From: Polynucleobacter paludilacus
Lineage (GTDB): Bacteria > Pseudomonadota > Gammaproteobacteria > Burkholderiales > Burkholderiaceae
Direction of reading: 5' to 3'
DNA: 64,000 bases
NCBI RefSeq assembly: GCF_018687595.1
Contig: NZ_CP061298.1
Coordinates: forward strand, 124,001-188,000
Made by a program: the position numbers and the translations under genes. Of the stretch, positions 57,730 to 64,000 are shown piece by piece. Numbering within the stretch: position 1 is the stretch's first letter; every line of letters starts with the position of its first letter. Under the pieces are notes generated by a model. It did no database searches, was not told the DNA's origin, and worked only from the letters and a program-made list of their open reading frames with translations.

Positions 57730-58749
57730 ATGAAAATTTGTGTCATCGGTGGAGGGGGTGCGATCGGCGGATATTTAGCCGTCATGCTAGCCCGAGCTGG
57801 AAATGAGGTTACTGTTGTGGCACGTGGTGCAACCTTGGCTGCCATTCAAGAGCGCGGTTTGGCTTTGATCATGGATGATCAGCCAGAGCCATTAATAGCC
57901 CAAGTCAAAGCGGTAGAAAAAATTACCGATGTCAAAAATCCTGATCTCGTGATTTTGGCGGTGAAGGCTCATCAAGTAGAACCCATCGTTGATGATTTAG
58001 CAAACATTATGGGCCCCAAAACCATTTTGATTCCAATGCAAAATGGCATTCCTTGGTGGTACTTCCAAAAACTGGCAGGACCATTTCAGGATCATTCCGT
58101 TGAGACGGTCGATGCGGGTGGTAAGGCTAAAAAAGCGATTAACCCCGAAAACATTATTGGCTGCGTTGTTTACCCCGCCACCTTTACCCAGGCGCCTGGA
58201 GTGATTCGTCATGTTGAAGGTAATCGCTTTCCGATTGGCGAACTCAATGGTCAAGTTACAGAGCGAATTCAAGCAGTGTCTGAAGTCATGGTTGCTGCCG
58301 GATTTAAGTCACCTGTCTTAGAGGATATTCGTTCTGAAATTTGGTTGAAGCTCTGGGGCAATATGACCTTTAATCCAATTAGCTCTTTGACGCATGGAAC
58401 CCTTGAAGGAATTTGTCAGTACCCTCTGACTAGGGAGCTAGCCCGGAGCATGATGGCGGAAGCGCAAACGATTGCTGAGAAATTAGGCGTCACTTTTCGT
58501 GTCGATATTGAGCGTCGTATTGCTGGCGCAGAAAAAGTGGGTAAACACAAAACCTCAATGCTGCAAGATTTAGAGGCAGGCCGCAGTTTGGAGGTGGATG
58601 CTTTGTTAGGGTCGGTAATTGAATTAGGAAAGATTACTGAGACTCCAACTCCTTGCTTGAATACAGTCTTTGCTTTGACTAAGTATCTTGACGAGAACGT
58701 ACAGGCATCCAAAGGTAGTCTATCGCTTCCATCCGTATCGGGATATTGA
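57730..58749 (+). CDS. 2-dehydropantoate 2-reductase family protein
   Basis: 339-aa NADPH-dependent ketoreductase. Rossmann motif GGGGAIGGYLA at 8-18 (a variation of GxGxxG), ILAVKAHQVEP near 75, and the catalytic Lys/Asn in WLKLWGNMTFNPISSLT near 205-221. It is longer than classical PanE (about 300 aa), and such proteins of the family can act on other 2-keto acids, so pantoate synthesis is possible but unproven. It runs between the symporter gene and the convergent FAH gene. Confidence 0.85.
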   Translation: MKICVIGGGGAIGGYLAVMLARAGNEVTVVARGATLAAIQERGLALIMDDQPEPLIAQVKAVEKITDVKNPDLVILAVKAHQVEPIVDDLANIMGPKTILIPMQNGIPWWYFQKLAGPFQDHSVETVDAGGKAKKAINPENIIGCVVYPATFTQAPGVIRHVEGNRFPIGELNGQVTERIQAVSEVMVAAGFKSPVLEDIRSEIWLKLWGNMTFNPISSLTHGTLEGICQYPLTRELARSMMAEAQTIAEKLGVTFRVDIERRIAGAEKVGKHKTSMLQDLEAGRSLEVDALLGSVIELGKITETPTPCLNTVFALTKYLDENVQASKGSLSLPSVSGY

Positions 58750-58759
58750 TATTGGGGGC

Positions 58760-58815
58760 ATTGAGTGAGTTGTAAGGCCCACTCAATACTCACTTAAGAC
58801 TTCCTCAGGCCTTAC
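58760..58815. other. Inverted repeats between convergent genes
   Basis: ATTGAGTG (58760-58767) pairs with CACTCAAT (58780-58787); separately GTAAGGCC (58772-58779) pairs with GGCCTTAC (58808-58815), the latter reaching into the FAH gene end. A bidirectional terminator structure is plausible, but no T-run of note follows either stem. Confidence 0.35.
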
Positions 58816-59579
58816 TCAAATGTATTGTCGAGTCGACCTACACCATCGATCACAATACTCACTTGACTGCCTGGTTTCATGGAGCCAACGCCAACTGAAG
58901 TTCCGCAGGCAATAATGTCGCCCGGTTCAAGTGGAACATCCTGTGAGATGAGACTGACAAGCTTTGCGGGTGGAAAAATCATATCGCTAACAGGGTAGTT
59001 TTGGCGCTCTTGCTCATTCAAAATGGTTTTGATGTGGAGTGACATGGGGTCAACACCGCTGGTAATGTATGGGCCGAATACACCAAAGGTGTTAAAGCTC
59101 TTTGAGCGCGTCCACTGCGCATAACCAGGATCACGATTGAGAATCTCTATCGCAGTGACGTCATTGATGCAGGTGTAACCAAAGATGGAGTTTTGTGCCT
59201 CAGACTCAGATGCTTCATAGCAGTGTTTACCAATCACAATACCGAGTTCTCCCTCGTAGACTACTTTGCCGGAATAGGATTTTGGAGTACGAATCACTTT
59301 GCCATTAGCTAGGAAGGAATTATTGCCCTTCAGAAAATACAAAGGTTCAGTGGGAATTGTGTGCTCTAGCTTGCTAACTAATGCATAAAAGTTATCTACC
59401 ATCGCAATCATCTTGGAGGGCGCGCAGGGGATATCAATTTCTACCTCCGCAAGTGGAATCAACTCCCCTGTGGGCTGCGGATTGGCAAACATGTTTCCAG
59501 AGTGAGCTTGGATCTGTTCTCCTAATAGTTGACCGAAGCCCGGTTTATTGTGATGAGTAAATCTGAGCCATTGCGCCAT
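58812..59579 (-). CDS. Fumarylacetoacetate hydrolase family protein
   Basis: 255-aa protein of the FAH superfamily, which hydrolyses or isomerises/decarboxylates beta-diketone acids; substrate not determinable. The metal-binding Glu of YEGELGIVIGKHC (about residues 107-119) and the downstream D of the family are visible, and SKSFNTFGVFGPYI and EQERQNYPVSDMIFPPAKLV are family blocks. The C-terminal GDIIACGTSVGVGSMKPG is characteristic. It lies next to tRNA-Pro and opposite the ketopantoate reductase gene. Confidence 0.88.
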   Translation of the reverse strand: MAQWLRFTHHNKPGFGQLLGEQIQAHSGNMFANPQPTGELIPLAEVEIDIPCAPSKMIAMVDNFYALVSKLEHTIPTEPLYFLKGNNSFLANGKVIRTPKSYSGKVVYEGELGIVIGKHCYEASESEAQNSIFGYTCINDVTAIEILNRDPGYAQWTRSKSFNTFGVFGPYITSGVDPMSLHIKTILNEQERQNYPVSDMIFPPAKLVSLISQDVPLEPGDIIACGTSVGVGSMKPGSQVSIVIDGVGRLDNTFE

Positions 59580-59629
59580 AGTGTTCCTCGATGAAAGAGA
59601 TCAATATGATTATCTTACAGGGCAAGCGC

Positions 59630-59706
59630 TGGTCGGAATGAGAGGATTCGAACCTCCGACCCCCTCGTCCCGAACGAGGTGCGCTACCAGGCTGCGCTAC
59701 ATTCCG
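59630..59706 (-). tRNA. tRNA-Pro (anticodon CGG)
   Basis: On the minus strand the 77-nt gene folds as a standard cloverleaf and includes its own CCA end: acceptor CGGAATG / CATTCCG, D-loop AGCCTGGTAG, anticodon stem CCTCG/CGAGG with loop TTCGGGA (anticodon CGG), and T-loop GGTTCGAATCC. It closely matches the enterobacterial proK tRNA. It sits between ispB and the FAH gene, 21 bp from the ispB end. Confidence 0.97.
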
Positions 59707-59727
59707 TTAGAAATACTTTAGCAATAA

Positions 59728-60732
59728 TTAGGATTGTCTAGCAAGTGAGTATTGGCATAAAGCAAACAAGGCATCAGTAGCCTCATTTTTGGGAAAGGAT
59801 GCTAGGCACTCTTTCGCTAAATGCGCCTCTTTCTGAGCGGCTGCCTGGGTGTAATCCAGTGCACCAGAGTCTTGAACTGCCTTCAGAATTTGTGCGAAGA
59901 CATCTTGAGGTAGATCTTGGTTTTGTTCAATTGCCGCCCGCACTAAAAGCTGTTCCTCATGACTTCCTTTTTCGAGGAGATAAATGAGCGGTAGAGTTGG
60001 CTTACCTTCGCGTAAATCATCGCCGGCATGCTTTCCCATTTGTTCGGCATCTGCCGTGTAATCCAGCAAGTCATCCATGAGTTGGAAGGCAGTGCCAATA
60101 TGGCGACCAAAAGCAGCAGCGGTTTCTCTCTCGGCTTCACCTGCTCCAGCAATGATTGCGCCTAGTTCGGTAGATGCTTCAAACAATTTGGCGGTTTTAT
60201 AGCGAATGACTCGGAGGTAGCTTTCTTCATCGACTTCAGGGTCATTCATATTGAGTAGCTGTAAAACTTCGCCTTCGGCAATCGTATTGGTTGCATCTGA
60301 CAGGATCTCCATGACTCTAAGATCATTAGGGCCGACCATCATTTGAAAGGCTCTTGAGTAGAGGAAATCACCCACCAAAACGCTGGCGGCATTACCAAAA
60401 GCAGCATTGGCGGTTTCGCGCCCTCTACGAAGCGTAGATTCATCAACCACATCATCGTGCAGCAAAGTCGCCGTATGAATGAATTCAACTACGGCAGCGA
60501 GCTCTAGAGCATGAGGGATTTCTTTGCCCTTGGATAGAGCCTTGGCAACTAGCATCAGCAGGGCGGGGCGGACACGCTTGCCGCCAGCCTGGATGATATA
60601 GGTGGAGATTTGGTCAATTAAGGCCACTTTTGAGGCTAAACGCAGCCGAATGAGGTCATCTAAGGCCTTGAAATCTAAGGAAATAGGCCCCAGAATCTGG
60701 TTTAGCTCATTGTTTTTGACAGAGGTGGTCAT
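59728..60732 (-). CDS. ispB: Polyprenyl diphosphate synthase (octaprenyl type, IspB)
   Basis: Builds the long isoprenoid side chain of ubiquinone. 334 aa with both Asp-rich motifs: [15 protein letters not shown] (Asp93, Asp94, Asp97) and [10 protein letters not shown] (about 218-226), plus the [10 protein letters not shown] motif near 50-59. It is divergent from rplU, and the rplU promoter lies inside its first codons. ispB - rplU - rpmA - obgE is a standard neighbourhood. Confidence 0.95.
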   Translation of the reverse strand: MTTSVKNNELNQILGPISLDFKALDDLIRLRLASKVALIDQISTYIIQAGGKRVRPALLMLVAKALSKGKEIPHALELAAVVEFIHTATLLHDDVVDESTLRRGRETANAAFGNAASVLVGDFLYSRAFQMMVGPNDLRVMEILSDATNTIAEGEVLQLLNMNDPEVDEESYLRVIRYKTAKLFEASTELGAIIAGAGEAERETAAAFGRHIGTAFQLMDDLLDYTADAEQMGKHAGDDLREGKPTLPLIYLLEKGSHEEQLLVRAAIEQNQDLPQDVFAQILKAVQDSGALDYTQAAAQKEAHLAKECLASFPKNEATDALFALCQYSLARQS

Positions 60733-60744
60733 GCAAGATATAAT
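60716..60744 (+). promoter_or_regulatory. Consensus sigma-70 promoter of rplU-rpmA
   Basis: A perfect TTGACA (60716-60721), a 17-nt spacer and a perfect TATAAT (60739-60744). The -35 box lies within the ispB 5' coding end on the other strand (ispB starts at 60732). The predicted start point is near 60751, so the leader is about 58 nt. Confidence 0.93.
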
Positions 60745-60753
60745 AATGGGCTT

Positions 60754-60776
60754 GGCTAATCCAGGGTGGATTAGCC
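60754..60776 (+). promoter_or_regulatory. Hairpin in the rplU leader
   Basis: GGCTAATCC (60754-60762) and GGATTAGCC (60768-60776) form a perfect 9-bp stem with the loop AGGGT, a few nucleotides after the predicted transcript start. Ribosomal-protein leaders often carry such elements for autoregulation, or it may simply stabilise the 5' end. No T-run follows, so termination is unlikely. Confidence 0.55.
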
Positions 60777-60808
60777 CAAAATGTAGGCTTAAATTGAGGT
60801 TTCAAACC

Positions 60809-61120
60809 ATGTACGCGGTCATAAAAACCGGTGGCAAACAGTATAAAGTTGCTGCTGGCGAAAAATTGAAAATAGAACAGATACCAGCGGAAATCGGCAG
60901 CGAAATCACTCTTGACCAAGTCCTCGCCGTAGGCGAAGGTGCATCACTGAAATTAGGTGATCCATTGGTTAATGGTGCAGCTGTGATGGCCACTGTCGTC
61001 TCCCAGGGACGTCACGATAAAGTGACAATCTTTAAGATGCGCCGTCGCAAGCATTATCAAAAGCACCAAGGCCATCGTCAGAATTTCACTGAGATTCTGA
61101 TTAACACGATCAAAGCCTAA
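60809..61120 (+). CDS. rplU: 50S ribosomal protein L21
   Basis: 103-aa ribosomal protein L21 of the large subunit. Starts [14 protein letters not shown] at the ATG at 60809, the family's standard N-terminus; an open frame extends upstream to 60602 but overlaps ispB and the promoter. The C-terminal half with [17 protein letters not shown] is basic and RNA binding. First gene of the rplU-rpmA transcript; rpmA follows after 26 bp. Confidence 0.98.
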   Translation: MYAVIKTGGKQYKVAAGEKLKIEQIPAEIGSEITLDQVLAVGEGASLKLGDPLVNGAAVMATVVSQGRHDKVTIFKMRRRKHYQKHQGHRQNFTEILINTIKA

Positions 61121-61146
61121 TTAGGCGGGAATAGCAGGAGAAAGAT

Positions 61147-61407
61147 ATGGCACAGAAAAAAGGTGGCGGCTCGACACGAAACGGCCGTGACTCAGAATCG
61201 AAACGCTTAGGCGTTAAGGTATTTGGCGGCGAGCATATTAATGCTGGCAGCATCATTATTCGTCAACGTGGCACACGTGTTCATCCAGGTGCTAACGTTG
61301 GTATTGGTAAAGATCACACTTTGTTCGCCTTGATTGACGGACAGGTTGAGTTTGGCGTGAAGGGTGCTTTGAAGAAGGCCCAAGTTTCAGTCTTGCCTCG
61401 TTCGTAA
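61147..61407 (+). CDS. rpmA: 50S ribosomal protein L27
   Basis: 86-aa ribosomal protein L27, whose N-terminal tail reaches the peptidyl transferase centre. [20 protein letters not shown] is the family N-terminus, with [19 protein letters not shown] following. No N-terminal cleavage extension of the Firmicutes type. A terminator follows before obgE. Confidence 0.98.
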   Translation: MAQKKGGGSTRNGRDSESKRLGVKVFGGEHINAGSIIIRQRGTRVHPGANVGIGKDHTLFALIDGQVEFGVKGALKKAQVSVLPRS

Positions 61408-61465
61408 GGCGCCTGACTGAGACACGTTTTAATTCAGATTGATTCCGAATTTAACTCTTAGGAAC

Positions 61466-61492
61466 AGGCCTCGCTAAGCGAGGCCTTTTTTA
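61466..61492 (+). terminator. Rho-independent terminator between rpmA and obgE
   Basis: AGGCCTCGC (61466-61474) and GCGAGGCCT (61478-61486) form a perfect 9-bp stem with a TAA loop, followed by TTTTTTATT. The obgE ATG is at 61496, only 4 nt after the T-run, so obgE must depend on read-through or an internal start. Confidence 0.92.
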
Positions 61493-61495
61493 TTC

Positions 61496-62578
61496 ATGAA
61501 ATTTATAGACGAAGCACGTATCGAAGTAATCGCTGGCCAGGGTGGCGCTGGAAGTGCTTCTATGCGCCGTGAAAAATTTATTGAATTTGGCGGCCCTGAT
61601 GGTGGTGACGGTGGTAAAGGTGGAAGCGTCTGGGCTATTGCCGATCGCAATATCAATACCTTGATTGATTACCGTTATGCCAAAACCCATACGGCAAAAA
61701 ATGGGGAGCCAGGGCGTGGCGCTGATTGTTATGGTCGCGCAGGTGATGATATTGAATTGCGTATGCCGGTTGGAACAATCATTGCCGATTACGAAACAGG
61801 TGAACCAATTGCTGACCTTACGACGCATGGGGAGCGTTTGTGCTTAGCTCAAGGCGGAGTAGGTGGTTGGGGTAATATTCACTTTAAGAGCAGTACTAAT
61901 CGTGCTCCTCGACAAAAAACAAATGGTAAGCCAGGTGAACGCCGCAAACTGAAGCTCGAGCTCAAGGTGTTGGCTGATGTAGGTTTGTTGGGTATGCCAA
62001 ACGCTGGTAAATCAACCCTGATTACCGCCGTTTCTAATGCGCGCCCTAAAATTGCAGATTACCCATTTACAACCTTGCACCCGAATTTGGGTGTGGTGCG
62101 TGTAGGCAGTGAGCGAAGCTTTGTGATTGCCGATATTCCTGGTCTGATCGAGGGTGCCGCAGAAGGTGCCGGCTTAGGTCATCGCTTTTTACGTCACCTT
62201 CAGCGTACCGGTGTCTTATTGCATCTCGTAGATCTTGCGCCCTTTGATGAAAATATCGATCCTGTTGCAGATGCCAAGGCAATTGTGAACGAGTTGCGTA
62301 AGTACGATGAGGCTTTGGTTGAAAAACCACGTTGGTTGGTGCTCAATAAGGTTGATATGATTCCCGAGGAAGATCGGGCTAAAGCGGTCGCTAATTTTGT
62401 GAAGAAATTTAAGTGGCAAGGCCCTGTTTTTGAAATCTCTGCATTAACAGGCTTGGGTTGCGATAAGCTCTGTTATGCCTTACAAGATTATTTAGATTCC
62501 GTTCGCCGTGATCGTGACGAGGCAGATGAACGTGCTGAGGACCCACGCTATCAAGTAGAAGATAAGAATCCAGATTAA
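61496..62578 (+). CDS. obgE: Essential GTPase ObgE (CgtA)
   Basis: Ribosome-associated GTPase of late 50S assembly. 360 aa: Gly-rich OBG fold (residues 1-158, e.g. [16 protein letters not shown]), then the G domain with G1 GMPNAGKST at 166-174, G3 DIPGLIEGA and G4 NKVD. The short charged C-terminal tail ([13 protein letters not shown]) is typical. The start codon lies directly after the rpmA terminator T-run with no independent Shine-Dalgarno: the only GAGG is inside the hairpin at 61480-61483, 12 nt upstream. Confidence 0.96.
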   Translation: MKFIDEARIEVIAGQGGAGSASMRREKFIEFGGPDGGDGGKGGSVWAIADRNINTLIDYRYAKTHTAKNGEPGRGADCYGRAGDDIELRMPVGTIIADYETGEPIADLTTHGERLCLAQGGVGGWGNIHFKSSTNRAPRQKTNGKPGERRKLKLELKVLADVGLLGMPNAGKSTLITAVSNARPKIADYPFTTLHPNLGVVRVGSERSFVIADIPGLIEGAAEGAGLGHRFLRHLQRTGVLLHLVDLAPFDENIDPVADAKAIVNELRKYDEALVEKPRWLVLNKVDMIPEEDRAKAVANFVKKFKWQGPVFEISALTGLGCDKLCYALQDYLDSVRRDRDEADERAEDPRYQVEDKNPD

Positions 62579-62591
62579 AGTATTCACGCAT

Positions 62592-63374
62592 ATGAATAGC
62601 AGACAATCAAAACGTGTCGTTGTCAAAGTTGGATCTAGTCTTGTTACCAATAATGGTGAGGGCTTAGACCGTGCGGCGATTGCGAAGTGGGCAGAGCAAA
62701 TTGCTGCACTGTTAAAAGCAGGGCACCAGGTGCTGATGGTGAGCTCAGGTGCAATTGCTGAAGGCATGCAGCGCTTAGGTTGGACTACTAGACCACAAGA
62801 AATTCATCAGCTGCAAGCAGCAGCAGCGGTTGGGCAAATGGGCTTGGTTCAGGTGTACGAAAGCTGTTTTGCACATTTCAATTTACGGAGTGCGCAAATT
62901 CTATTAACGAACGCAGATCTAGCAAATGATGAGCGCAATGCTAATGCCAAGGCGACTCTAGAAACGCTATTAAAGCTGGGTGTGATACCCATCATTAATG
63001 AAAACGATACTGTGGTGACCGATGAAATTAAATTCGGAGATAACGATAACTTAGCTGCATTAGTAAGTAATTTAATTGAGGCGGATCTTCTGATTATTCT
63101 GACGGATCAGGGCGGTTTATATACTGCTGATCCACGCCATGATGTATCTGCCCATATAGTCAGTCAAGGTATGGCTGGTGATCCAGCCTTAGAAAAAATG
63201 GCGGGTGGTGCAGGCAGTCATCTGAGTAAGGGTGGAATGTTGACTAAAGTATTGGCTGCGAAAGTGGCGGCTCAAACTGGAGCCTCTACAGTGATTGCCT
63301 CTGGCAAGGAGGCGGATATCCTGACTCGCCTACTAGTAGGCGAAAGTATTGGCACTCTCTTAAGTGCTAATTAA
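62592..63374 (+). CDS. proB: Glutamate 5-kinase without PUA domain
   Basis: Phosphorylates glutamate in the first step of proline synthesis. 260 aa containing the full amino-acid kinase domain: [17 protein letters not shown] (8-23), [21 protein letters not shown], and [12 protein letters not shown], GTGGMxTK-type [10 protein letters not shown]. The stop falls directly after [11 protein letters not shown], where most ProB proteins (about 370 aa) continue into a C-terminal PUA domain. No PUA-like sequence is seen in the next 100 bp. It follows obgE by 13 bp. Confidence 0.92.
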   Translation: MNSRQSKRVVVKVGSSLVTNNGEGLDRAAIAKWAEQIAALLKAGHQVLMVSSGAIAEGMQRLGWTTRPQEIHQLQAAAAVGQMGLVQVYESCFAHFNLRSAQILLTNADLANDERNANAKATLETLLKLGVIPIINENDTVVTDEIKFGDNDNLAALVSNLIEADLLIILTDQGGLYTADPRHDVSAHIVSQGMAGDPALEKMAGGAGSHLSKGGMLTKVLAAKVAAQTGASTVIASGKEADILTRLLVGESIGTLLSAN

Positions 63375-63377
63375 TAT

Positions 63378-63947
63378 TTAGTTGCCGATTACACCAAATG
63401 AATTAGAGGGTTGTGTCCCACCAGTAAATTTCTCAGGGTTAAGAGCACGCAAAACTGCCGGCAGATGGGTCTCTTGACTATTAAAGCTGCATAAGGCGCC
63501 CTGAGCTAGTGCTGCTTGATAGCGGTTTGGGGTATGGAGCTTTATGTCTTTCCACTCGCTTAATGGGTTTGGTTTCCAGGCCCCCTGTTCAAAAGTTCCA
63601 TATAGTCGCCATTGATAGCTATCGCAGCGAATTCCTTCGTATTGCGCTTGTTGTTGGCCGCTAGGATTAGTCATGACTACGATATACCGAGTCACACCAT
63701 CAGCTCCAATCAAGATGGCACTCGTATCAATTGAAAACTTGAAAACAGTTTCTCTAGAAACGTAAAAAGACTGAAGCTTTTCAGGGTTTGGGGGATTTAA
63801 GGGCATAGTAGTTTTACCCTCTTTAAACACGGTTGGTGCAAAAGGGTCTACTCCGCTCACCATTGGGTCACCACTGCACGCAGTCAAAATCAAACAAGCG
63901 AAAGTGCTCAGCATGCATAAGCGGTTTTTTGGAAAGGATTTAATCAT
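63378..63947 (-). CDS. CNP1-like lipoprotein of unknown function
   Basis: 189-aa predicted lipoprotein: signal peptide with lipobox LTAC (Cys24), then a single CNP1-like domain with conserved Tyr/Trp and Cys residues (GIRCDSYQWRLYGTF; ALCSFN). The family is common near proB/obgE in Burkholderiales, but no biochemical role is known to me. It converges on proB, with the two stops only 3 bp apart, and its start overlaps the preceding gene by 8 bp. Confidence 0.8.
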   Translation of the reverse strand: MIKSFPKNRLCMLSTFACLILTACSGDPMVSGVDPFAPTVFKEGKTTMPLNPPNPEKLQSFYVSRETVFKFSIDTSAILIGADGVTRYIVVMTNPSGQQQAQYEGIRCDSYQWRLYGTFEQGAWKPNPLSEWKDIKLHTPNRYQAALAQGALCSFNSQETHLPAVLRALNPEKFTGGTQPSNSFGVIGN

Positions 63948-64000
63948 TCGAGTATTTGCCCTCTTTTGCGTCTTTGACAGAGCCCTCTTTGGGATAAAAA
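63940..64000 (-). CDS. C-terminal tail of a gene outside the window, possibly rppH
   Basis: About 19 codons ending KDAKEGKYSND and TAA at 63940, overlapping the CNP1-like gene start by 8 bp. In related genomes the gene before the CNP1-like lipoprotein is rppH (RNA pyrophosphohydrolase), which would fit, but the visible tail is too short to identify it. Confidence 0.4.
   Translation of the reverse strand, partial: FYPKEGSVKDAKEGKYSND

Noticed and set aside
60602..60808. Upstream extension of rplU
   Set aside because: Overlaps ispB on the other strand and contains the promoter; L21 normally begins MYAVI.
1..64000. Mobile elements, CRISPR arrays, prophage
   Set aside because: No transposase, integrase, terminal repeats or regularly spaced repeats seen anywhere in the window.

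Overview
The window reads as a continuous stretch of bacterial chromosome, most likely from a freshwater betaproteobacterium of the Burkholderiales, close to Polynucleobacter. This is inferred from gene order (trp block next to rpe; a full dcw cluster followed by lpxC-dciA-secA; argJ - DUF815 ATPase - NUDIX - zapD - coaE - pilDCB; rplU-rpmA-obgE-proB-CNP1), from the short intergenic gaps and 4-bp start/stop overlaps of a streamlined genome, and from moderate GC. I saw no insertion sequence, prophage, integrase, CRISPR array or rRNA. One tRNA gene, Pro(CGG), is present.

Layout. 1-4906 holds hemA (3' end outside the window), a small membrane protein, and a leftward operon ubiH-like - dsbC - M61 peptidase - ung. 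ychF (6199) runs right and ends in a clear terminator. 7362-12440 is leftward: a winged-helix protein, then rpe-trpE-trpG-trpD-trpC. 12490-14941 holds apaG, mltA and an enoyl-CoA hydratase. A 37-codon membrane ORF that I found in the apaG-mltA gap starts inside the mltA start codon on the other strand. 14938-19487 holds an M20 amidohydrolase and bioD-bioF-bioA, divergent from bioB and coq7 (19576-21254).

21467-38950 is the dcw cluster: promoter with three 10-bp-spaced MraZ boxes, then mraZ-rsmH-ftsL-ftsI-murE-murF-mraY-murD-ftsW-murG-murC-ddl-ftsQ-ftsA-ftsZ, mostly joined by ATGA/GTGA overlaps. It builds peptidoglycan precursors up to lipid II and the septal machinery. A peroxiredoxin, lpxC (lipid A), dciA (helicase loading) and secA (export) follow.

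43985-46573 is a two-gene molybdenum hydroxylase cassette set between secA and argJ, with a terminator on each side. Then come argJ, a DUF815 ATPase, a NUDIX protein, and leftward zapD, coaE, a short pilD, pilC, a short pilB and a CNNM/CorC-type protein. 54622-59579 carries ogt, a squalene/phytoene synthase-like gene, a sodium:solute symporter, a ketopantoate reductase and a FAH-family protein. The right end holds tRNA-Pro, ispB, rplU-rpmA-obgE-proB (ProB lacks its PUA domain), a CNP1-like lipoprotein and the tail of one more gene.

Most of the window is ordinary housekeeping DNA. The points I consider worth checking are small: the 37-aa membrane ORF, the structured element after ftsZ, palindromes upstream of mraZ (one repeated elsewhere), the promoter-bracketing inverted repeat before the symporter gene, the rplU leader hairpin, the obgE start placed directly after a terminator, and several domain-reduced proteins (ProB, PilD, PilB). 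I did not find convincing evidence of a wholly new multi-gene system.
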